Positions 9,038 through 18,695 of a stretch of 64,000 bases of DNA are shown here, in pieces. The notes under the pieces were generated by a model. The model saw only the letters and a list, made by a program, of their open reading frames with translations, made no database searches and was not told the origin of the DNA. Both the position numbers and the translations under genes were made by a program. The stretch comes from an uncultured bacterium (GTDB lineage Bacteria > Cyanobacteriota > Vampirovibrionia > Gastranaerophilales > Gastranaerophilaceae): contig CACZFL010000001.1 of assembly GCA_902780525.1 (NCBI GenBank), positions 62,001 through 126,000 of the forward strand. The letters run 5' to 3'. The stretch's first letter is position 1; the number at the start of each line of letters is the position of its first letter.

Positions 9038-11557
9038 TTATACTTTAACCGGTTCTTCTTTTGCGTGACCTTCTTTTCTTTCAAAAACAAGTTTTTCCTT
9101 GCCTTCGCCTTCGGAAGTATCAAGCTTCAAAAGAATTGTATCACCCGGTTGATAAGCATTACCTAAGATTTCTTCAGCAAGCTGGTCTTCAATCTTTCTC
9201 TGAATAAGTCTTCTGAGAGGTCTTGCACCATAAGCTTCATTATAACCGTCTTTTGCAAGATAGTCCTTAACCTCGTCAGTAACTTCGATTGAAAGTTCTC
9301 GTTCTGATAATCTCTTGAACAGGTCTTTCATCATCAAATCAACGATTTGTCTGATTTCTTCCTTGCTCAGGTGAGAGAATACGATAATATCATCAATACG
9401 GTTCAGGAATTCAGGTCTGAATGCCTTTTTAAGTTCTTCGTTAACAGTATCTTTGAGTTTTTCGTATTTATCTTTCTTAGCATCATCTGATGAAGCAGAG
9501 AAACCAAGTTTACCCTGAGTTGTAATCATACTTGCACCAACGTTTGATGTCATAATTATGATTGTGTTTTTGAAGTTAATATGCTTGCCCTTAGCGTCTG
9601 TTAAACGTCCGTCATCAAGGATTTGAAGGAGGATGTTGAATACATCAGGGTGAGCTTTTTCGATTTCATCAAAAAGAATAACCGAATAAGGTTTCTTTCT
9701 GACAAGCTCTGACATGTGTCCGCCATCATCATAACCTACATAGCCAGGAGGTGAACCGATAAGTTTTGCGGTAGAATGTTTTTCCATAAACTCTGACATA
9801 TCTACACGAATCATATTATCTTCACTACCAAATACTGCTTCTGCTAAAGCTTTTGCAAGTTCAGTTTTACCGACACCTGTAGGACCTGAGAAAATAAAAC
9901 TTCCGATTGGTCTGTTTGGTGATTTTAAACCGACTCTTGCACGTCTGATTGCTTTAGATATTGCAATAACAGCATCAGATTGACCGATAACTCTTGCGTG
10001 AAGAGTATCTTCTAATCTCATCAATCTTTCTGATTCACCTTCAGTTAACTTAGTAACAGGAACACCTGTCATTGTTGCAATAACCTGAGCTACATCGTCT
10101 TCCGTAACGGTAGGTTTATTTGCATCATTTTTTTTGCGCCATTCTTCAGAAACTTCTCTGATTTTATCCTTCATATTAGCTTCATCATCTCTGAGAGCAG
10201 ATGCTCTTTCAAACTCCTGATTACTGATTGCCTCAGCTTTTTCTTTCATAATAGCTTTAAGCTCTTTATCAAGTTCTTTTCCTTCAGGAGAAAGAGTGCA
10301 AACTTTTAATCTTACTTTCGAAGATGCTTCGTCAATTACGTCAATAGCTTTATCCGGCAAAAATCTGTCATTAATATATTTACTTGATAATTTTGCTGCC
10401 GCAACGATTGCATCATCAGAAATATTCAGATTATGGTGTTCTTCATATTTTGATTTCAAACCTCTTATAATTTCTATTGTTTCTTCAATAGAAGGTTCCT
10501 CAATAATTACAGGCTGGAAACGTCTTTCAAGAGCAGAGTCCTTTTCAACGTATTTTCTGTACTCATCAGAAGTTGTTGCACCGATAACCTGAAGTTCACC
10601 TCTCGAAAGAGCCGGTTTAAGAATGTTAGCTGCATCAATTGCACCTTCGGCAGCACCTGCTCCAATAAGAGTGTGCATTTCATCGATTACCAGAATAACA
10701 TTCCCTGCTTGTCTGATTTCGTCCATAATTTTCTTAAGACGTTCTTCAAACTCACCTCTGTATTTTGTACCTGCAATAAGCAAGCCCATATCAAGCTGAA
10801 TAATTTTCTTATCTTCCAAAATATCAGGGACTTCGTTATTTACGATTCTGATTGCAAGACCTTCTGCAACTGCGGTTTTACCAACACCGGGTTCACCGAG
10901 AAGTACTGGGTTATTTTTTGTTCTTCTTGCAAGAATCTGTATAACACGTTCAATTTCTTTTTCTCTTCCGACAACAGGATCTAATCTCTGTTCCGAAGCA
11001 GCAAGAGTTAAATCCGTACCGTATTCATCAAGACTTGGAGTTTTCACCTTGCTAATTGAAGAAGATGATGAAGAAGATGATGAACCTGAACCACCGCCAA
11101 CACCTGAACCTGCGGTTGGTTTGGAATCACCAAGCATCTTAACTACATTACTTCTTACTTTATTCAGGTCAACACCCAAATTTTCAAGGACACGTGCTGC
11201 AACACCTTCTCCTTCACGGATTAAACCGAGAAGCAGGTGTTCTGTTCCGATATAGTTATGACCTAATTGCCTTGCTTCATCCCAAGACAATTCCAAAACT
11301 CTTTTTGCTCTTGGGGTAAAAGGGATTTCAACAGCTACAAAGCCAGAGCCTCTGCCTATAATTTTTTCAACTTCAACTCTTGCATCTTTAAGGTTTACAC
11401 CCATAGACTTAAGTGTTTTTGCGGCAATCCCCGTTCCTTCGCCGATTAAACCCAATAAAACCTGTTCAGTGCCGACAAAATTGTGGCCAAGCCTTCTGGC
11501 TTCTTCCTGCGCAAGCATAATGACCTTAATCGCCTTTTCTGTAAAACGTTCGAACAT
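9038..11557 (-). CDS. clpC: ATP-dependent Clp protease ATP-binding subunit ClpC
   Basis: Hexameric AAA+ unfoldase that feeds substrates to ClpP. At 839 residues it has the ClpC layout. Two N-terminal Clp repeats are seen ([22 protein letters not shown] and [22 protein letters not shown]). A glycine/serine-rich linker near residues 150-170 includes an unusual run of nine serines. AAA-1 has Walker [14 protein letters not shown]-like middle segment ([21 protein letters not shown]) follows. AAA-2 has GPTGVGKTE and [13 protein letters not shown]. The UVR motif separates ClpC from ClpB. A GAGGAA ribosome site precedes the ATG. The poly-Ser linker is longer than I expect in the family. Confidence 0.96.
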   Translation of the reverse strand: MFERFTEKAIKVIMLAQEEARRLGHNFVGTEQVLLGLIGEGTGIAAKTLKSMGVNLKDARVEVEKIIGRGSGFVAVEIPFTPRAKRVLELSWDEARQLGHNYIGTEHLLLGLIREGEGVAARVLENLGVDLNKVRSNVVKMLGDSKPTAGSGVGGGSGSSSSSSSSSISKVKTPSLDEYGTDLTLAASEQRLDPVVGREKEIERVIQILARRTKNNPVLLGEPGVGKTAVAEGLAIRIVNNEVPDILEDKKIIQLDMGLLIAGTKYRGEFEERLKKIMDEIRQAGNVILVIDEMHTLIGAGAAEGAIDAANILKPALSRGELQVIGATTSDEYRKYVEKDSALERRFQPVIIEEPSIEETIEIIRGLKSKYEEHHNLNISDDAIVAAAKLSSKYINDRFLPDKAIDVIDEASSKVRLKVCTLSPEGKELDKELKAIMKEKAEAISNQEFERASALRDDEANMKDKIREVSEEWRKKNDANKPTVTEDDVAQVIATMTGVPVTKLTEGESERLMRLEDTLHARVIGQSDAVIAISKAIRRARVGLKSPNRPIGSFIFSGPTGVGKTELAKALAEAVFGSEDNMIRVDMSEFMEKHSTAKLIGSPPGYVGYDDGGHMSELVRKKPYSVILFDEIEKAHPDVFNILLQILDDGRLTDAKGKHINFKNTIIIMTSNVGASMITTQGKLGFSASSDDAKKDKYEKLKDTVNEELKKAFRPEFLNRIDDIIVFSHLSKEEIRQIVDLMMKDLFKRLSERELSIEVTDEVKDYLAKDGYNEAYGARPLRRLIQRKIEDQLAEEILGNAYQPGDTILLKLDTSEGEGKEKLVFERKEGHAKEEPVKV

Positions 11558-11676
11558 TAATAAAATTCCTCTTCTATAAATACGTATTTTCTATGTTAAT
11601 TTTACTAAAAATACCCGAAAATATCAAGTGGGGGAAGGTAAATGACAAAGAGATATTTTAGATTAATTTTTCATAA

Positions 11677-11712
11677 CAAAAAAAGGCAGTTTGTAAATGT
11701 ACAAACTGCCTT
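11677..11712 (-). terminator. Rho-independent terminator for the GT39 gene
   Basis: Perfect 13-bp stem (11683-11695 with 11700-11712, loop AATG) followed on the minus strand by a run of seven U (from 11677-11683). It lies 16 bases past the stop of the glycosyltransferase gene. Confidence 0.85.
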
Positions 11713-11727
11713 CATTAATTTTTTTAA

Positions 11728-13209
11728 TTATTTTTCAGGTTGCACAATATAATAATAAACCGTATATTCTCTTGGCTGATTAAAAGCATTTGTGAGTGTA
11801 AACCTGTATTCTACCGGCTCAAACGAGAAGTCTTCAGGCAATTCCGGATACGCTTTTCTTAAATGAGTTTCCAGTTCACCTATGGTTCTGTCAATAAAGA
11901 ACGCACCGGATTTTTTAAAATCATCTTCATTTATCCATGGTGAAGGATAACCAAATGTATCTAAAAGACAAACAAGTTTATCATCATTATTATAAATCAC
12001 AAGCGGTAAAGTCCATTCGATATACCCGCCAACATACTTCATAGGAGTACCTGTTTGTTCTTCCCAGATAGTTTTTATATCACCATAAACCTGCGGAACA
12101 GGATATCTGCTTCTGTAATTTTTTTCTACTGCAAGCAAAGTTCCTAACGCAATAAAAGTAACTGTCATTGCAAACAATGCCATATATAAGAAAAAGTTAA
12201 AATCTTTTTTCTCTATTTTGCAGGGGAAGAAATAGAAAAGCATTATACCTATCATATACCAAAACTCAAAACCCCATCTCGGGCGCATCGTTCCGCCTTC
12301 AAAAATCCCCATAATCAAATGAATTAAAAGCGGTGCAAAACCTAAAAGCAAAAAGAACCAAAGGTCTTGCTTATTATCTATTTCGCGAATTTTAATCGGC
12401 TGCTTGCTTACAAGCATAAAGAAAAAGTACAGTACCACCGAGCCCAAGATTGCAGCAATTTGCATAACTATAAACATCAAAGGCGCAGTAATATGTGCTA
12501 ACCAGGTTGAAGATGAAAGTTCACCGTCAAAATACATTAACGGGAAAAAGTCATATCTGATTAACCACAAAAGATGAGGTAAAAAGATCAGAAAAGCAAT
12601 CAAAACCGACCAATAAAATTTTGGACTTTTATAAACTTCCCGCTTAAACATCAATGCCCACAAAGCCATTGGTATAAGCGTTAATGCAGATTGATACTTA
12701 TTGAGGAAACAAATTCCGGTAATTATACCGAGCATCGTCCAAGTTCCCCAGCCACCTTTATTCATACACTTATAAAAGTAGTATGTTAAAAACGGAAGCA
12801 ATCCTAAAAGAATTACATCTGGGTTAAATCCGTAATAACCCGTTACATAGGTATAACACCAGCATCCTTCAAGCAGAATAACAGATAAATATGACTTGGT
12901 TTCATCCAGAAAACATCTTGCAAGTTTATAAATGTAAACAGCACCAAAAATTATAAAAGCCTGACTTAACAAGTATATCGAAAAATCTGTTTTAAAAACA
13001 GTATAAGTAATATATGTCAGCCAGCCTGCAAGCGGAGGATGTTTCGGAGTTCCGAAGTCCTGCAGCGAACCCCAGTAGATTCCTTCCAGAGAATCCGTAG
13101 GCAAAACCGTTCTTATAAGTCCCACGCACGACCATACAACCAAATGTATTATAAGACATGCTACAAACCACTTTCTTTCATATGAAAGTTCTTTCAAAAA
13201 TTTTAACAT
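11728..13209 (-). CDS. GT39-family membrane glycosyltransferase (ArnT/PMT-like)
   Basis: Polytopic membrane protein of 493 residues resembling dolichyl/undecaprenyl-phosphate-sugar mannosyl- or aminoarabinose-transferases. The first extracytoplasmic loop has the acidic pair in TDSLEGIYWG near residue 40, followed by FGTPKHPPLAGW, the PMT_2 arrangement. About eleven or twelve hydrophobic helices follow, and the last 120 residues form a soluble extracytoplasmic domain. It likely transfers a lipid-linked sugar to an envelope acceptor (lipid A, protein or polysaccharide); the acceptor is unknown. It follows the SH3-like secreted protein by 38 bases on the same strand, so they may be co-transcribed. 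AGGAA precedes the start. Confidence 0.82.
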   Translation of the reverse strand: MLKFLKELSYERKWFVACLIIHLVVWSCVGLIRTVLPTDSLEGIYWGSLQDFGTPKHPPLAGWLTYITYTVFKTDFSIYLLSQAFIIFGAVYIYKLARCFLDETKSYLSVILLEGCWCYTYVTGYYGFNPDVILLGLLPFLTYYFYKCMNKGGWGTWTMLGIITGICFLNKYQSALTLIPMALWALMFKREVYKSPKFYWSVLIAFLIFLPHLLWLIRYDFFPLMYFDGELSSSTWLAHITAPLMFIVMQIAAILGSVVLYFFFMLVSKQPIKIREIDNKQDLWFFLLLGFAPLLIHLIMGIFEGGTMRPRWGFEFWYMIGIMLFYFFPCKIEKKDFNFFLYMALFAMTVTFIALGTLLAVEKNYRSRYPVPQVYGDIKTIWEEQTGTPMKYVGGYIEWTLPLVIYNNDDKLVCLLDTFGYPSPWINEDDFKKSGAFFIDRTIGELETHLRKAYPELPEDFSFEPVEYRFTLTNAFNQPREYTVYYYIVQPEK

Positions 13210-13247
13210 TATACTTCCTAACTATTCTAACTAAAATTTATTTTTTT

Positions 13248-13874
13248 TCACTTTATATTCGGGAAGGCATATATAACCCCATTATCGCCTCTCCAACGCA
13301 TAAATCCGGTCTTTGGCATTTTATCCAAATCCATAACTGAAACCAAAGCCCAGTTACCTGATAACTTTGTCAGCTTTATTGTTTTTACATAATTGATTTT
13401 TGCAACACTCTGAGCCGTATCATCTGCTTTCGAGTGAAGAATGTCAACAGAATCCGGCGCATCTTTGAACAATCTTAAACCATATTTTCTGCCGTACATA
13501 TTATAAAAATTAATCCACGGCAAAAACTGAAATCTGTCCTCAGTCATTACCCAGCCTTTTGCACCTGTGCGTTTATCATAAATTATCTCTACCCAGTTAT
13601 CATCACCAATATCTGAAACATAAATCAAGCCAAGCTTTCTTTCGTTTAGAAGCAGAGCAAAAACTCCGCTCGGCATTGTTTCAGGATCATATGAAAACTT
13701 AAACTCTTTAACAACTGCCGAATTCACATCCGGCTGGGCATATATTTTCAATTCTTTTCCGGTCTGATAAACACCTAAGGCACTTTTTGGAACAGCATTT
13801 GTATAAAACGGCATTGTATCTGCAAAAACCGGCAGTATGAATAACATTGCCATTATTATTAAAAACTTTTTCAT
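13248..13874 (-). CDS. Secreted SH3-like protein of unknown function
   Basis: A 208-residue protein with a clear cleavable signal (KKFLIIMAMLFILPVFADT). The mature part resembles bacterial SH3 folds: LKIYAQPDVNSAVVKEFKF early and WVEIIYDKRTGAKGWV in the middle are typical strand-turn patterns, with a second possible repeat at residues 150-200. Such domains usually bind peptidoglycan or peptides, but no catalytic domain is attached. GAGGGAAG precedes the ATG and a TAAAAT hexamer lies upstream. It is probably first in a two-gene unit with the GT39 transferase. No closer family is recognised. Confidence 0.72.
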   Translation of the reverse strand: MKKFLIIMAMLFILPVFADTMPFYTNAVPKSALGVYQTGKELKIYAQPDVNSAVVKEFKFSYDPETMPSGVFALLLNERKLGLIYVSDIGDDNWVEIIYDKRTGAKGWVMTEDRFQFLPWINFYNMYGRKYGLRLFKDAPDSVDILHSKADDTAQSVAKINYVKTIKLTKLSGNWALVSVMDLDKMPKTGFMRWRGDNGVIYAFPNIK

Positions 13875-13939
13875 ATTTTCTTCCCTCTAAAGATATTTTA
13901 CATTCTACATAACGAAAACTCAATACAGGATGTTCATTA

Positions 13940-13948
13940 TGGTATAAT
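13940..13948 (+). promoter_or_regulatory. Extended -10 promoter of coaD
   Basis: TGG-TATAAT with no convincing -35, followed by a roughly 15-base leader carrying an AAGGAAA ribosome site before the coaD ATG at 13970. Unlike the leaderless genes in this window, this transcript has room for a ribosome site. Confidence 0.6.
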
Positions 13949-13969
13949 AAAAGAAAAAAGGAAATTAAT

Positions 13970-14449
13970 ATGACAATTGCTGTTTATGCAGGAAGTTTTG
14001 ACCCGTTTACACTCGGTCATCTGGATATTTTGAAAAGAAGCTGTGCAATCTTTGATAAGGTTCTGATTGGAGTTGCCTACAATCCCGAGAAAACCTGCCT
14101 TTTACTTCCGGAAGAAAGAGTGGAAATAATCAAACTATGTACTAAAGATTTTGCAGGAATTGAAGTATTTTCCTATGAATACTTAACCGTTGATTTTGCA
14201 AAGGAACACAACGCAGCTGTTCTTATAAGAGGATTAAGAGATTCTGCCGATTTTGATTATGAAAACCAGCTTGCACAAATTAACCAATCGATTAACAGTA
14301 ATGTCCAAACTATTTTCTTAGCATCAAAACCTGAGCACAGCTTTATATCATCCTCTGCTGTTCGTGAACTTATATCTCACAAATGCGACTTATCAGGTTT
14401 TGTTCCGGGAAAAGCAAAAAAATATTTATACAAAAAGTTTAATTACTGA
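13970..14449 (+). CDS. coaD: Phosphopantetheine adenylyltransferase
   Basis: Penultimate step of coenzyme A synthesis: ATP plus 4'-phosphopantetheine gives dephospho-CoA. The 159 residues are the standard length. Nucleotidyltransferase motifs are intact: AGSFDPFTLGHLDIL with the (H/T)xGH core near residue 18, RGLRDSADFDYE near residue 88, and the C-terminal SSSAVREL. Its last 7 bases overlap the 3' end of the convergent cheA gene, so antisense transcription over the ends is expected. Confidence 0.97.
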   Translation: MTIAVYAGSFDPFTLGHLDILKRSCAIFDKVLIGVAYNPEKTCLLLPEERVEIIKLCTKDFAGIEVFSYEYLTVDFAKEHNAAVLIRGLRDSADFDYENQLAQINQSINSNVQTIFLASKPEHSFISSSAVRELISHKCDLSGFVPGKAKKYLYKKFNY

Positions 14450-17400
14450 TGATACTTGGTTAATAATGCTTTAACCTGTTCGGTAAATTCTTCCTGGTTA
14501 AAGTTCTCTTTACAAATATAATAATCCACATTCATGTTATTAAGTTTTTCCATTGCAACACTTTTTGATATTGAACTCATAATAATAATCGGAATATCGG
14601 CATACATTTCGTCGGTTTTCAGCATGTTAATAAACTGATATCCGTCAACCTGCGGCATTGTTAAATCCGTGATTATCAAATCATAATGATTCATTTTTAA
14701 TTTTATAACAGCTTCTTCCGCTTCCGCCACTACATCAACAACATATCCTGAGTTAAGCAAAATGTTCTTAATCATTGTACGGGTTGTAATTGAATCATCA
14801 AGTATCAGAATTCGCTTGTACGAGAGCACATCAGCAGGTAAAAGCAGAGGTGCAGACGAAGTATTAACGGCCTTATTGAAATCGTAATGAAGGATATCCT
14901 GCATATTCAGAATTAAACACAACTCACCGGAAGCCAGGTTTGTTATTCCTGAAATATTTTTAACCTTGTAAAGAGGTGCAGAGAGTTTTTTCTGTAAAAT
15001 ATCCTGGTCGCCTAAAAGTTTATCTACAACAAGACCAACTGTTTTTTCGTCAGATTCAATAATAAGAATAGTTTCTTTTTCGCCTCTTGGCTCTGATTCC
15101 ATACCTAAAATATCCGACATATAATACAATGGTATGATATTTCCGTTATAAACGATTGAGCGGATACCATTATTTGTTTTTATCTCATTCTGTTTTTTTA
15201 CAATAAAGGTTGTAATAAATTGTATCGGAATTGCAAATGTTTGTTTTGAAATTGTAACAAGGAATACTCTCAATGTTGTGAGTGTTACAGGAATTTCAAT
15301 ATGAACACAGCTTCCTTTTCCAAACTCGGATATTACTTTTACCTTTCCGTTAAGCTGAGAGATTTTTGTTTTTACAACATCTAACCCGATACCACGCCCT
15401 GAAATACTGGTAATTGAATCGCCTGTTGTAAATCCGGGCCAGAAAATGATGTTCATTATGGCTTCATCACTCATGCCGGCAATATCTTCTTTTGTTAAGA
15501 AACCCCTTGAAACAGCTCTGTCTTTGATTTTTTCGAGGTTAAATCCGCGTCCGTCATCTGCTACATCAATTATAACCTTGTTGTCATCTTGCCTTGCAGA
15601 AAGCATAATTTTGCCGACTGCATTTTTCCCGGCAGAAATACGTTCATCACGTGATTCAATACCGTGGTCTATTGCGTTTCTCAATATATGAATAAGCGGG
15701 GTTTTTATTTCTTCAATAATCTTTTTATCTGCGCAGGTGTCTTTACCTTCAATTTCAAAATCAATATCCTTACCCTTTTCTGCGGCAATATCACGAACCA
15801 TTCTTGTAAAAGAGTTAAATACCGTTGATATAGGAAGTACACGGATATTTTTAACCATTGATTCCATCTCATCAATGATTAACCTCATTTTTATATCATC
15901 CTCTTTTGAGGAACGGTACAATGTATTCAAATCATATATTGTTCTTGAAACATTCTGGGTGATATCGGAAAGAAGTGAAAATACCTGTTTAACAAACGCA
16001 GACGTATACTGCTCGGAATTTTGAGACTGGAGATATTTGCGGTTGTAATATCTAAGATAGTTTGACGTTTTTAGCAAATCCTTCTGGCAATTTTCGTTTG
16101 CATTTTTGATTGAATCTATTTTTTCAAGATTTTTTTCTGTTTTAATTTTCGTAATAATAAGTTCGCCAAGCTGGTTTACAAGCAAATCCAGCTTTTGTGC
16201 GTTTACGTGAAGGGTTTTTATCTCCGTTGAAGATGAAGATTTATTCGTCGTGCTTGTCTGAGTTGATAACGTTTTTATCTCAGTAACCCCCGAATCTTTT
16301 TTATAATTGAGCTCCAGAAGCTGTTTCATAATTTCCAGCTGCTGTACGATTAAGTCACTGTCGAGGTTTTCATTTGGCGAAGCACAATACTCAATACCGC
16401 TTTTAAGTGTCTGAACCATTTGTTCTTCAAGCTGAACAGAGTTTTCTTCAATAAACACAAGAATTTCAAGTATTGCATTTAGGATTTCAAGAATACTTGA
16501 ATCATCAACATCTTCTTTTAATTTTATAATATCGTCTTTTATTTCTGATGTATAAACACTGCTTCCCTGAAGCATAGATATTTTTTCCGCAACATCAAAA
16601 AACGAAAATCCTGAAGACTCCGTTTGAATACATGAAGTTGTAAATTTTGCGGCTGCGGAACTAAGTTCATTACGCAATTCCAATATCTCGCTTACGGTAA
16701 GAGTACTTGTCCCGCTCATAACCAAATCCAGTTTTGTTATTAGATTCTCAAGAGAGGATTTGACTTCAAACATATCAGAGTCTTTAAAATAATTGTATAT
16801 TTTCTGAACTTCTTCTTTTAGAAGCACAATGTCCTGAGATTCTTCTTCGGGTACAATACCGTCAATAATTACAAAGCAATTATTAAAACTTAAATTTATG
16901 TCCTCTTGGTATGCAGAAAGATTTTTTGAAGGATTTTGACTTTCAGCTTCAATACTCATTGCTTTGTCAAAGCTGGGAATATTAAACTCCGAAATATCTA
17001 TACCGGGAATATCAAGTCCCGGAATATCCAAACCGGGGATTTCCAGCCCCGGGATATTAACGCCCTGTGACGGATTTTGAGAATCAGCCGGGGTTGAAAC
17101 ACTATCATTTAATTCAACGTCAGTAATAAATTCCAGATTTTCCATTATAGATTTGTAATTTTCATCTGTAATCTCCCTGCCGTTTTTGATTGATTCCTGT
17201 ATATAACCTGAAACAAGCTCCAGGGACTTTGACATGAGGGAAATATAACGATACTCCAGTTTGAGTTTTTCTTCTTTTACAGCATCAAAAATATCTTCCA
17301 TTTTATGGATAATCATCTGGATATCGTTATATCCGATCATTCTGACAGCACCTTTCAAGCTGTGCAAATCCCTGTAAACGCCATTAATAAGTTCCTTGTT

Positions 17401-17523
17401 TGCAGGGGTTTTTTCCAAAGCATAAAGACTGTTAAATATTCTGTCAACAATCTCTTCGCTTTCAGTCTGAAAGATTTGCATTAATTCTTTATTATCGTTA
17501 TTATCGTTATCCAAAAAGTCCAT
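14443..17523 (-). CDS. cheA: Hybrid chemotaxis-type histidine kinase CheA with C-terminal receiver
   Basis: Kinase core of a chemosensory array, 1026 residues. Order: HPt domain with phospho-His54 in RDLHSLKGAV; a linker with a pentapeptide repeat (about 157-176); a long helical region; a P3-like dimerisation segment; HATPase with HILRNAIDHGIE and DVADDGRGFN; a CheW-like domain; and a receiver at about 905-1026 with LDDS and ITDLTMPQ. The fused receiver makes it a CheA-CheY hybrid, as in cyanobacterial pilus-type systems and Wsp-type systems, where WspE has this form. The MCP gene is 37 bases upstream on the same strand. No cheR, cheB or flagellar gene is in the window. Confidence 0.93.
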   Translation of the reverse strand: MDFLDNDNNDNKELMQIFQTESEEIVDRIFNSLYALEKTPANKELINGVYRDLHSLKGAVRMIGYNDIQMIIHKMEDIFDAVKEEKLKLEYRYISLMSKSLELVSGYIQESIKNGREITDENYKSIMENLEFITDVELNDSVSTPADSQNPSQGVNIPGLEIPGLDIPGLDIPGIDISEFNIPSFDKAMSIEAESQNPSKNLSAYQEDINLSFNNCFVIIDGIVPEEESQDIVLLKEEVQKIYNYFKDSDMFEVKSSLENLITKLDLVMSGTSTLTVSEILELRNELSSAAAKFTTSCIQTESSGFSFFDVAEKISMLQGSSVYTSEIKDDIIKLKEDVDDSSILEILNAILEILVFIEENSVQLEEQMVQTLKSGIEYCASPNENLDSDLIVQQLEIMKQLLELNYKKDSGVTEIKTLSTQTSTTNKSSSSTEIKTLHVNAQKLDLLVNQLGELIITKIKTEKNLEKIDSIKNANENCQKDLLKTSNYLRYYNRKYLQSQNSEQYTSAFVKQVFSLLSDITQNVSRTIYDLNTLYRSSKEDDIKMRLIIDEMESMVKNIRVLPISTVFNSFTRMVRDIAAEKGKDIDFEIEGKDTCADKKIIEEIKTPLIHILRNAIDHGIESRDERISAGKNAVGKIMLSARQDDNKVIIDVADDGRGFNLEKIKDRAVSRGFLTKEDIAGMSDEAIMNIIFWPGFTTGDSITSISGRGIGLDVVKTKISQLNGKVKVISEFGKGSCVHIEIPVTLTTLRVFLVTISKQTFAIPIQFITTFIVKKQNEIKTNNGIRSIVYNGNIIPLYYMSDILGMESEPRGEKETILIIESDEKTVGLVVDKLLGDQDILQKKLSAPLYKVKNISGITNLASGELCLILNMQDILHYDFNKAVNTSSAPLLLPADVLSYKRILILDDSITTRTMIKNILLNSGYVVDVVAEAEEAVIKLKMNHYDLIITDLTMPQVDGYQFINMLKTDEMYADIPIIIMSSISKSVAMEKLNNMNVDYYICKENFNQEEFTEQVKALLTKYHQ
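16996..17055 (-). repeat. In-frame 15-bp tandem repeat in cheA linker
   Basis: Four tandem copies of a 15-base unit encode IPGLE, IPGLD, IPGLD, IPGID (residues about 157-176), followed by weaker IxEFNIPSF copies. It lies in the flexible linker after the HPt domain, so its copy number may vary without harming the kinase. Confidence 0.8.
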
Positions 17524-17560
17524 ATTTATCTTGACAATTTATAAATACCAACAGTAAAAC

Positions 17561-18640
17561 TTATACACTTTCATCAATTGATTTTTTTATGTCATTAGAA
17601 AGTATATTGAGTTCTGATACTTTTTCTGCGTGACCGCTTAATGACTGCATAAAATCAGAAGAAACGGCTGACATTTCTTCGTCGATACTGCCAAGACGTT
17701 CTATTATATCATTCTGCTTCTGTGCATTTTTATTAATTGATTCCAAAGATTCGAGCGTTTCTTTTATCATAACAAGCAGGGTTTCCGAATCAGAAGAAAG
17801 CGAATTAATATCTTTTACAACCGCTTCAATCTCTTTTGTACCTTCTTCTGTAGCCATAACTGTTGAGTTAGTTGTGTATTGAATATTGCTTGTTAAAGAA
17901 GTGATTTTTGTAATTGCCTGTTTTGATTCATCTGCAAGTTTTCTGATTTCACCTGCAACAACAGCAAAACCTTTACCATGTTCACCTGCTCTTGCTGCTT
18001 CAACTGCGGCATTTAATGCCAGCATGTTGGTCTGCTCTGCGATATCATCAACGACGCTGATTGTACTTCCGATTTGTTGTGAATGTTCGGAAAGTTCAAG
18101 AATAAGCTCAGCTATCATCTGGATTTTTTGTCTCAGAACAAGCATTTTCTCAGCATTTGCAGAAATAAAATCGTGTTCTTTCTGAGAAAAATTAATCGAT
18201 TGATTAATCTGTCTTTCAGTATTCTTCGACAGTGCAACAGTATCGTCAGAAACTGTTTTCAGTTTATCCAATAAGGTTGAGAGCGTTTTACTGCTTGAAG
18301 ATATTGTTTCAAATTTTTGTTTTTGCGAATTAGCTGACTCGACAACCTTATCCGTAGTCTCTGAAATAGACTCTGTCTGTGCAGCCAGAACCTTTGCCAG
18401 TGCACGCAAAAACCATTGTCTTAAAATAACGTAAAGTATAACGTTCAGTAATATAATAGCAATTATAAACATAAACGTATAGTCGCTCGGAACATTGTTA
18501 AATTTTGCAAAAGCAATAAACAAAATACATGTAACAATAAAAATTCCAGAGTCCATAAGGCACTTTATATTAAATTTCTGCTTAAGACCATTATTCCATT
18601 CACTACTCACTTCTTCTCTCCTATATCTTTTTTTTAACAT
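17561..18640 (-). CDS. Methyl-accepting chemotaxis protein without a periplasmic sensor
   Basis: A 359-residue receptor. Two hydrophobic helices (about 30-47 and 56-74) are separated by only eight or nine residues, so there is essentially no periplasmic ligand domain. The cytoplasmic signalling hairpin follows, with the MCP tip [20 protein letters not shown] and [13 protein letters not shown]. Any stimulus must be sensed in the membrane, in the cytoplasm or through a partner. It is divergent from the REC-GGDEF gene (55 bases apart) and upstream of cheA on the same strand. The classical MCP methylation sites cannot be confirmed by eye. Confidence 0.92.
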   Translation of the reverse strand: MLKKRYRREEVSSEWNNGLKQKFNIKCLMDSGIFIVTCILFIAFAKFNNVPSDYTFMFIIAIILLNVILYVILRQWFLRALAKVLAAQTESISETTDKVVESANSQKQKFETISSSSKTLSTLLDKLKTVSDDTVALSKNTERQINQSINFSQKEHDFISANAEKMLVLRQKIQMIAELILELSEHSQQIGSTISVVDDIAEQTNMLALNAAVEAARAGEHGKGFAVVAGEIRKLADESKQAITKITSLTSNIQYTTNSTVMATEEGTKEIEAVVKDINSLSSDSETLLVMIKETLESLESINKNAQKQNDIIERLGSIDEEMSAVSSDFMQSLSGHAEKVSELNILSNDIKKSIDESV

Positions 18641-18695
18641 TTATTATATAATTATCTTATACTAAAATTCAGAAAATTGGAATATATTAATTACA

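Noticed and set aside
11652-11762. 36-codon plus-strand frame with GGGGGAAGG before ATG
   Set aside because: It runs through the terminator hairpin and into the 3' end of the convergent GT39 gene, and the product has no recognisable feature.
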